A DNA stretch of 64,000 bases, taken from assembly GCA_000727475.1 (NCBI GenBank), contig KL647304.1, positions 722,272 through 786,271 on the forward strand, given 5' to 3'. Source of the stretch: Sarcocystis neurona. Lineage: Eukaryota; Apicomplexa; Conoidasida; Eucoccidiorida; Sarcocystidae. The position numbers were made by a program, and so were the translations under genes. Positions within the stretch are counted from its first letter, which is position 1. Each line of letters begins with the position of its first letter. This document shows positions 59,792 to 64,000 of the stretch, one piece after another. The notes below the pieces were generated by a model, which saw only the letters and a program-made list of their open reading frames with translations, had not been told where the DNA came from and ran no database searches.

Positions 59792-61634
59792 ATGCGCATA
59801 GATCACATTAATACATATATATACGTATAGACCGCATGTTTATATATAGACGCGTATAGATCACATGTTCGTATATAAAGAAGTATGTTATGACGAGAGG
59901 CAGGCACAGAGCGACTTATACAGAAACACATATATATATGGATAGAAGGAGAGAAGAATTTATAAACAGAGGTCTATACAAACACACCACACGCATGCAT
60001 GTAATTTAGAAGATTCCTTACTTTCTCTGTCTCTTAATTCGTGTAGCCAGACTTCACAACAACTGTATATATACAGATGTAGACACACCATACATAGACA
60101 CATGAAAGTATATAAATGTATAGAGGGAGATAGAAATAGATATATATATATATATAGATAGAGAGAGATGCCTATATATGTCGATGGATAGATGGACAGA
60201 TAGACAGAGAGATACGTATATATACATATACACGTGTATACAGAGATAGATATAGGCATAGAGAGATGTACATATATATATATATATATACACGCGTGTA
60301 TATATATATGGGCAGAGAGAGTTGTATATATCTGCACATACGTAGATGGACAGAAAGACACGTATACACATCTATACATATATATATATATATAGATAGA
60401 GAGCTACATAGAGAGAGAGATGCGTATACACATATATATAGAGAGAGATGTATATATACGAATGTACAGATATAGATATAGACAGAAACATAGATAGATA
60501 GAGACGTACACATACATATATACATGTATATACAGAAAGAGAAAGAAGTACATACATATATATATATATAGTAGGGAGAGAGGTGCGTATACATATGTAC
60601 AGATACAGATATAGACAGAGACATACATATATATATACATATATAGAAAGAGAAGGAAGCACATACATATATATATATATATATATGTATACATATATAT
60701 ATATATATATGTAGAGAGAGAGATAGGCAGAGAGATATGTACAACCACATATATATATATATATAGGAAGAGAGAGAAGTACATACGTACATATGTAGAA
60801 AGAGAGAGGGATATATGTATATATGTGTAGATAAATAGACACATGTGTTCATATATATATATATTTAATGTATTTGCGTGTGTAATTTACAGTACATTTG
60901 CAGATATTTGGATATATTTGATGACAGGGTAGAGAGGAGAAGAAGTTGGGAGGAAGGGGAGAAGCAGCAACGCACTTCCTTGAGAAGTTCCCCACGGCGT
61001 TGTAGAAGATTTATAACTGCTGCTTCTCCTTCTCCCAAGACAGACAAGCCAACGAGTTCTCGTATCTTCACTTCCCGCGTAAATTTTCCTGCTGCATCCA
61101 CGGGACACGTGTGAAGATTTATTGCTGCCAAGTCTTCTTCTGCTCCTCCTCCTGTTGCATCCCCTTGGCGTCCCTCTCCACCTTTGTTATCTCCTTTTCT
61201 CTGTCGCTGCTGCTGTTCTTCTGTGTCCTGCTGCTGAGCTTCCTGCTGCTGCTGCTCTTCGTGCACCTGCTGGTGCAGCTTCTGCTCCCGTCTAGCTGAG
61301 CTGTTAATGCTGCTGCTGCTTATGCTTCTTTCTCCTCTCCCCCTCCCCCATCCCCCTGCTACTGCTGCTGCTTTCTGCTTCGCCTCTTCTCTCTCGCTGC
61401 CGGTCCTCTTCTGACCGGGAAACTGCTGCTGCGCTCTCTTCTCCTCCTCCTCCTCCAACTGCTGCTGCTCCTCCTTCCCACGCTGCTGTTGCTGCTGCTG
61501 CTCTTGCTGCTGCTGCTGCTCTTGCTGCTGCTGCTGTTGCAAGGCCGCTTGCTGCCGGCTCTCCTGCGTCTGCTGCTCTTGCTGTCTGTGCCACTGCAGC
61601 TGCTGCTTCTTCTTCTGCTCCAAAAGATTTTCAG
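41206..61634 (-). CDS. IleRS: isoleucyl-tRNA synthetase, bacterial/plastid type, 5' partial
   Basis: Class I synthetase that charges tRNA-Ile; this type normally serves organelles, so apicoplast and/or mitochondrial targeting is inferred. Ordered motifs: end of the CP1 editing domain (CPVDAAGKFTREV, GLSVLGEGEAAVINLL); KHQYPFDWRTKQPVICRAT; HWCISRQRVWGLPL; VDVWFDSGCAW; EGSDQHRGWFQAMLLT; VTHGFALD; GKKMSKSRNN; YGADVLRLFIALSDYS; RLRNTFRFLLGNL; LPFVDRRLLLSL; SFYFETAKDRLY; LVKLLAPITPHLAEEV; SVFELGWP; WQLLLQLRDGV; DDLRYLLQVAEVQLL; GVTCR-RCW ... CHRCEEVL zinc finger. Exons: 61634-60976, 58936-about 58500, about 57262-56322, 54746-54264, 52962-52852, 51009-50893, 48467-48063, 47393-46767, 44621-43588, 41323-41206. 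Most junctions are phase 0; the last is phase 2. Long Gln-, Ala-, Ser- and Pro-rich insertions interrupt even the catalytic core. The HIGH motif and targeting peptide lie beyond the right edge. Not placed: the segment between RVWG and VDVWFD, and the HTAPGHG motif. Confidence 0.95.
41560..42690. repeat. GT/CT/CTAT microsatellites in last IleRS intron
   Basis: GTGTGTATGTAT, CTCTCTATATA and CTATCTATATCTATCTATG arrays at 41570-41640, 41755-41860 and 42430-42690. The stretch 41900-42420 between them is complex sequence with no supported exon. Confidence 0.75.
42691..43220. other. assembly gap (530 N)
   Basis: A run of 530 N inside the last IleRS intron. Open frames drawn across it are artefacts of the N run. 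Confidence 0.98.
43588..44621 (-). CDS. IleRS: IleRS exon: C-terminal domain with Gln/Glu insert
   Basis: Begins DQETYRRLAALLPQQLHAAQ after acceptor GCATATGCAG. A Gln/Glu/Lys/Pro-rich insertion of about 150 residues leads to TVDDLRYLLQVAEVQLLL, matching the L..(L/I)...S.VE(L/V) strand. A second low-complexity stretch ends in IEIFPATGVTCR, the first half of the zinc finger. Donor AAG|GTGAGC is phase 2. Confidence 0.88.
44990..46700. repeat. intronic TA/CTAT/GAGA microsatellites
   Basis: The IleRS intron between 46766 and 44622 is mostly TATATA, GAGAGA, CTATCTCTCTAC and TACATA repeats. Three successive units at 45370-45500 share TATATATA-(G)CTAAAGAGA-AGAGGC. No coding signal. Confidence 0.7.
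46767..47393 (-). CDS. IleRS: IleRS exon: LGWP and WQLLLQLRDGV helix
   Basis: Acceptor CTCTTTTGTTGCAG, so the junction reads SVFE-LGWPVHHF, as in relatives. A 130-residue Gln/Ala insertion precedes VMWQLLLQLRDGVQAAV, and a short insert precedes the SALDCSIRLTVT strand (S-L-E-A-x-V in most IleRS). Donor ACA|GTAAAT; 209 codons, phase 0. Confidence 0.88.
47394..47725. repeat. CAGCAG tract upstream of an IleRS acceptor
   Basis: About 330 bp of CAGCAGCAGGCATCAGCAG-type repeat on the plus strand (CTG on the IleRS sense strand), ending at the acceptor of exon 47393-46767. Confidence 0.88.
48063..48467 (-). CDS. IleRS: IleRS exon: LLAPITPHLAEEV
   Basis: 135 codons. AVLYVALETLVKLLAPITPH and LAEEVMLRL match the anticodon-binding helices. 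An Ala-rich insertion follows, and the exon ends PFVSVFE|GTAAGT. Acceptor TTCTTTTTCTCCCCTGAG. Confidence 0.94.
48659..48775. repeat. 26-bp tandem repeat, four copies
   Basis: GAAGAAGCAGCAGCACAC followed by (T/G)TGACGTC recurs with a 26-bp period about four times; the last copy is diverged (GTGGCATC). It lies in an IleRS intron. Confidence 0.85.
49024..49317. repeat. cluster of GGTGTACGTACACC palindromes
   Basis: Perfect or near-perfect inverted repeats centred on GTACGTAC occur at 49024-49041 (GCGGTGCACGTGCACTGC), 49055-49072, 49169-49186 (perfect 18-mer), 49202-49215 and 49304-49317, with a degenerate copy near 49267-49282. They sit in the IleRS intron between 50893 and 48467. Confidence 0.85.
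49940..50015. repeat. CTGTCTCGTCTCCCTTC tandem repeat
   Basis: Four imperfect copies of a 19- to 20-bp pyrimidine-rich unit in an IleRS intron. Confidence 0.7.
50893..51009 (-). CDS. IleRS: IleRS exon: SSFYFETAKDRLY
   Basis: 39 codons between acceptor GCCACGCGCAG and donor CAG|GTAAGT. QVLHFLHFPLSSFYFETAKD matches the conserved L(S/N).FYFD.AKDRLY segment. Joined to the next exon it reads RRTSCQ-AVLYVALETLVKLL, as in relatives. Confidence 0.94.
51150..51790. repeat. CTCT/CTAT/TATA microsatellite block in an IleRS intron
   Basis: Long plus-strand frames (up to 381 codons) across this block translate to Ser/Tyr/Leu/Ile repeats and are not genes. Two copies of TATTATGTCTACATACATAT occur near 51664 and 51725. 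Confidence 0.75.
52040..52740. repeat. TATA/ACATAT microsatellites in an IleRS intron
   Basis: Dense (TA)n and TACATA arrays, for example 52075-52147 and 52500-52735. No coding motif. Confidence 0.7.
52852..52962 (-). CDS. IleRS: IleRS exon: LPFVDRRLL ... AYEHLHFQK
   Basis: 37 codons between acceptor GCTGTTGCAG and donor AAG|GTGAGT, phase 0 at both ends. It matches the start of the IleRS helical anticodon-binding domain (L..VD...L..L......AYE...F.K). Confidence 0.92.
52963..53170. repeat. CAGCAA/CAGCAG tract upstream of an IleRS acceptor
   Basis: About 200 bp of CAGCAACACCAGCAGCAAT-type triplets on the plus strand (CTG/TTG sense for IleRS), ending at the acceptor of exon 52962-52852. The plus-strand 250-codon frame starting here is Ala/Thr-rich repeat translation. 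Confidence 0.85.
53700..54120. repeat. TATA/GAGA microsatellites in an IleRS intron
   Basis: ATACAC, GAGAGAGA and TATATATA runs with no coding motif. Confidence 0.6.
54264..54746 (-). CDS. IleRS: IleRS exon: KMSKS and start of anticodon-binding domain
   Basis: Acceptor GCGATGGCGCAG gives GKKMSKSRNN directly after THGFALDHE. A Ser/Pro insertion separates it from YGADVLRLFIALSDYSNDLC, and a Pro/Ala insertion from YGRLRNTFRFLLGNLRHFHP. Donor CAG|GTACTG; 161 codons, phase 0 at both ends. The KMSKS loop is intact. Confidence 0.93.
55100..56230. repeat. TATA/ACAC microsatellites in an IleRS intron
   Basis: Mostly (TA)n, TACATA and CACACA. A run of about 15 G lies just upstream at about 55003-55018. 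A near-perfect 22-bp palindrome TTCCGGTGTATGTACACCGG+AA lies at 55463-55484. Confidence 0.75.
56322..57262 (-). CDS. IleRS: IleRS exon: DVWFDSG, SDQHRGW, THGF
   Basis: VDVWFDSGCAW lies near the 5' end. A low-complexity insertion of about 130 residues (Glu/Lys, Ser, Gly, Ala) precedes FVVEGSDQHRGWFQAMLLT, and about 55 residues more separate it from DVAVTHGFALDHE, which ends at donor GAA|GTAATT. Acceptors at 57263, 57288 and 57298 are all possible for the 5' end. Confidence 0.88.
57340..58500. repeat. CAG/GCAGCA-rich intronic or insert region
   Basis: About 1.1 kb of GGCAGCAGCAGC, CAGCGGCAGC and AGCAGGAG triplets (CTG/GCC on the IleRS sense strand). Three minus-strand frames are open over long stretches, giving poly-Ala, poly-Leu or poly-Cys. 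The missing IleRS residues between RVWG and VDVWFD must be encoded here or spliced across it, but I cannot place them. Confidence 0.6.
58500..58936 (-). CDS. IleRS: IleRS exon: YPFDWRTKQP to WCISRQRVWG
   Basis: Acceptor TTTATTTTCTGCATGCAG is followed by VPLKHQYPFDWRTKQPVICR and, after a 70-residue Ala/Ser/Pro/Gln insertion, by HWCISRQRVWGLPL. The join to the previous exon restores the expected LLKE-VPLKHQYP. The 3' end is not resolved because the frame runs on into repeats; 58500 marks the last family-like residues. Confidence 0.88.
58980..60900. repeat. TATA/GATA/GAGA microsatellites in an IleRS intron
   Basis: About 1.9 kb of TAGATAGATA, GAGAGAGA, TATATATA and ACATATATG. Open frames of up to 226 codons give Ile/Tyr/Ser/Leu repeats only. 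Around 59600-59880, ATAGATCACA-TATA units recur about eight times at 35- to 60-bp spacing. Confidence 0.75.
60976..61634 (-). CDS. IleRS: IleRS exon: end of CP1 editing domain with Gln-rich insert
   Basis: The 3' end is firm: GGGGAACTTCTCAAGGAA|GTGCGT, phase 0. The last 55 residues match IleRS (CPVDAAGKFTREV ... GLSVLGEGEAAVINLL ... RRGELLKE). The upstream 160 or so residues are Gln/Glu/Ser-rich, from sense-strand CAG repeats. The 5' end at acceptor GGTACGCAG is tentative. Confidence 0.8.
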
Positions 61635-61659
61635 CTGCGTACCAGCAGCACAGCAACAA

Positions 61660-64000
61660 AGGAACGTATTTCGTCTTCTCTCTCTATCACTTCTCTCTCT
61701 CCTTCCATATCTTCAGACACGTGCAGACTCTCACGCCCCCACACAAACACACTAAAACATACACAAAGCCTTTGCATATACATATACATATATATATATA
61801 TATATTCATATATGTAGATGTGTATTAATAGGCAGATAGATACACGTACAGAGTGACGAGGAACATGCGAGAAAAGGAGAGGAAAGGAGAAATGTCATAT
61901 GTATATATGTGTAGAGGGAGACAGACACACAGAGAGACGGAGACAGAGACAGATACAGGCACACACATGTACACAAAGTCAGTACATATATATATATATA
62001 TGTATATCTACAAAGCATACATATATATAGAGAGGGAAAAGACATACATACACAGATACAAACCCGTCTACATAATGCCACTACTTACGCATACATATAC
62101 ATATAGATATATATATATGTAAAGTACACACGTACATGTATGTATATATATATAGGACGAGTGAGAGAGAGAATGTGTTGGGGAATAAGAGAAACACTCT
62201 CCAGGAAAGGAACACGGGCACAGACACATATAAGATAGAAATCAACATACACCACATACATATATATATATGTACACCTATGTACATATATGTATATGGA
62301 GGAGGAGAAGAGAGAGAGATTGGCAGGCAGATCAGCAGGCAGATCAGCAGGGAGATACGTGGGCGGGCGCCGTTTGAGAGAGGAACAGCAGGATGTTGTG
62401 GAAGGTGAGAAGTGAGGAGCTGCAGGCCACGCATATTTTCAAAAGGAGAAACTACTCGAGAGATATAAAAAAGATGTGAACAGAAAAGAGAAGAAGAAGG
62501 AGAGGAAAAGGAGGAATAGAGAGGAGGAAAAAAAGGGAGAGGAAGGGAGATCGGCAGAAAAAGACGGACAGAGAGGGACCGAGATATATGCTGTCGCATA
62601 CATATATATATATATGTATATATATGTGTGTTCATATATACGGAGGGACACAGATAGAGAGGAGGATGATAGAGAGGGCGCCACATATATTGATGTACGT
62701 ATAGAGAGGAACAGAGTAGAGGGGAGAAAAAAACAGAAAAAAGAAAAGGAACATAAAAAAGAAATGAAAAGAAAGACAGAAAAGGAAAGAGATAGAGACA
62801 GATAGACAGAATGAGACACGTGCCGTTACACACACACATATATATATACATATACGCAGCATGTATATAGAGAGAGACAGAGACAGAACGAGACACGTGC
62901 CGTTACATATATATATATATATGCAGCATATATATGCAAAGAGAGAGGGAATTGGACATTGCTCTTATATACATATACACACATATATATATACAGGCAG
63001 CACATATACGTAGAGAGAGAGAGAATGAGATACGTGCTGTTACATACATATACATATATATATATATACAGGCAGCATCTATATGGAGAGAGAGAGAATG
63101 GGACACGTGCCGTTATATATATATATATGCAGCATATATATGTAAAGAGAGAGAGAATGGGACATTGCTGTTACACACATACATATATATATACACGCAG
63201 CACATATATGCAGAGTGAGAGAATGAGACACGTGCTGTTACATACATATACATATATAGATATATATACAGGCAGCATATATAGCATATACATTGCCGTT
63301 ACACATATATATATACAGGCAGCACATATATGTAGAGAAAGAGAATGGGACACTGCTGTTACACATACATATATATATAGGCAGCATATATGTGTGTATG
63401 TGTAGAGAGGTAGAGATGTACAGCCATCCAGTGATATGCATATATGTGTGTGTATATATCGGTGTATATACAAAGAGCAACAGACCGAGAGAAAGGGAGA
63501 AAGCGATAGATAGAGAAATACAAATGTATCGAAGAAGACGAATATGGCGACGAAGTATCAAAGAGTTCAATTAAACATCGGTTGATCTACCACCTACGAG
63601 GAAAAACTTCCTTTCTTCTCACAAGTGTCTCAATATACATGTATTTATGTATATATACGCATATATATTCACGTATACGTAGGTGCACGTATGTATATAT
63701 AAGGATACGTGTATGTATATATACGTATGTGGGTGTATCTATATGTATGCACGCTAATGCGTAGGTATGTACACGTATGAATATATATGTATAGATATAT
63801 GTGTGTATATTGATATATATTCATGTATATACATATGTACACTTCATATATCTATATATTTGTATATGTATGTATCTGTCTGCATAGGTGTGTGTATGTG
63901 TGTGTGGACACATGTGTATGTCTGTTGGATATATGTAGGTATATTAACGTATGTGTATCTATATGTATGTATGATAGTATATACGTACGTATGTGCTTGT
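61660..64000. repeat. microsatellite/minisatellite right end
   Basis: TATA, GAGA, GATA and TGTA arrays with an ordered minisatellite at 62815-63395. A short complex segment at 62330-62440 carries a minus-strand frame of uncertain meaning. The HIGH-containing half of IleRS is not here, so it lies right of the window. Confidence 0.7.
62815..63395. repeat. minisatellite, ~8 units of about 60-85 bp
   Basis: Units share GCAGCA(T/C)ATATATG, then AGAGAGAGAATG(G/A)GACA, then (C/T)GTGC(C/T)GTTACA and a TA-rich spacer ending ACAGGCAGCA. Copies start near 62815, 62888, 62925, 62998, 63070, 63130, 63196, 63316 and 63383, with some shortened. Confidence 0.85.

Noticed and set aside
1..64000. tRNA, rRNA, CRISPR arrays, telomeric TTTAGGG arrays, transposase genes
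   Set aside because: I looked for T-loop signatures, regular spacer arrays, telomere-type heptamers and transposase motifs and saw none that hold up. Minisatellite spacing at the right end is irregular and TA-rich, unlike CRISPR.

Overview
The window looks like a piece of an Eimeria-type coccidian (apicomplexan) nuclear genome. Three things point there: long AT/GT/CT microsatellites ((TA)n, TATATGTA, CTAT, GTGT), very frequent CAG/CTG trinucleotide runs that become poly-Gln, poly-Ala or poly-Ser where translated, and small exons separated by kilobase introns. The species call is an inference from this architecture. One assembly gap of 530 N lies at 42691-43220. Most long open frames are microsatellite or CAG translations, so I built genes from protein-family motifs joined across phase-compatible splice sites.

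Layout. (1) About 1.2-12.2 kb, minus strand: a D-aminoacyl-tRNA deacylase (DTD) gene. Exons at 12246-12125, 6704-6633 and 3137-3027 are recognisable; a middle exon and the usual last exon are not placed. (2) 12.2-23.4 kb: repeat-poor DNA with many degraded short tandem duplications and no gene I can name. (3) 23433-25229, plus strand: a two-exon gene for a secreted, proline-rich protein of about 289 residues. (4) 25.2-34.9 kb: repeat-poor, with one low-confidence three-exon Cys-containing candidate at 28543-29908. (5) 34903-38061, plus strand: a candidate five-exon secreted or membrane protein in which every intron is phase 1. (6) 38.1-41.2 kb: weak exon candidates only. (7) 41206 to beyond 61634, minus strand: a bacterial/plastid-type isoleucyl-tRNA synthetase (IleRS). 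At least ten exons run from the end of the CP1 editing domain to the C-terminal zinc finger. The HIGH-motif half lies beyond the right edge. (8) 61.7-64.0 kb: microsatellite and minisatellite DNA.

How the genes relate. The two confident genes both act in translation: IleRS charges tRNA-Ile, probably in the apicoplast and/or mitochondrion, and DTD removes mischarged D-amino acids. Both are on the minus strand. The two plus-strand genes between them encode candidate secreted proteins and use phase-1 introns.

The most striking structural observation concerns the CAG/CTG repeats. In the minus-strand genes they sit with CTG on the sense strand just upstream of many 3' splice sites, and switch to CAG on the sense strand inside several exons, in two cases at the acceptor itself. 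Other points: two nearly identical copies of about 116 bp flank the N gap, a cluster of GGTGTACGTACACC palindromes lies in an IleRS intron, and a DTD-middle-exon-like segment lies on the wrong side of DTD exon 1.
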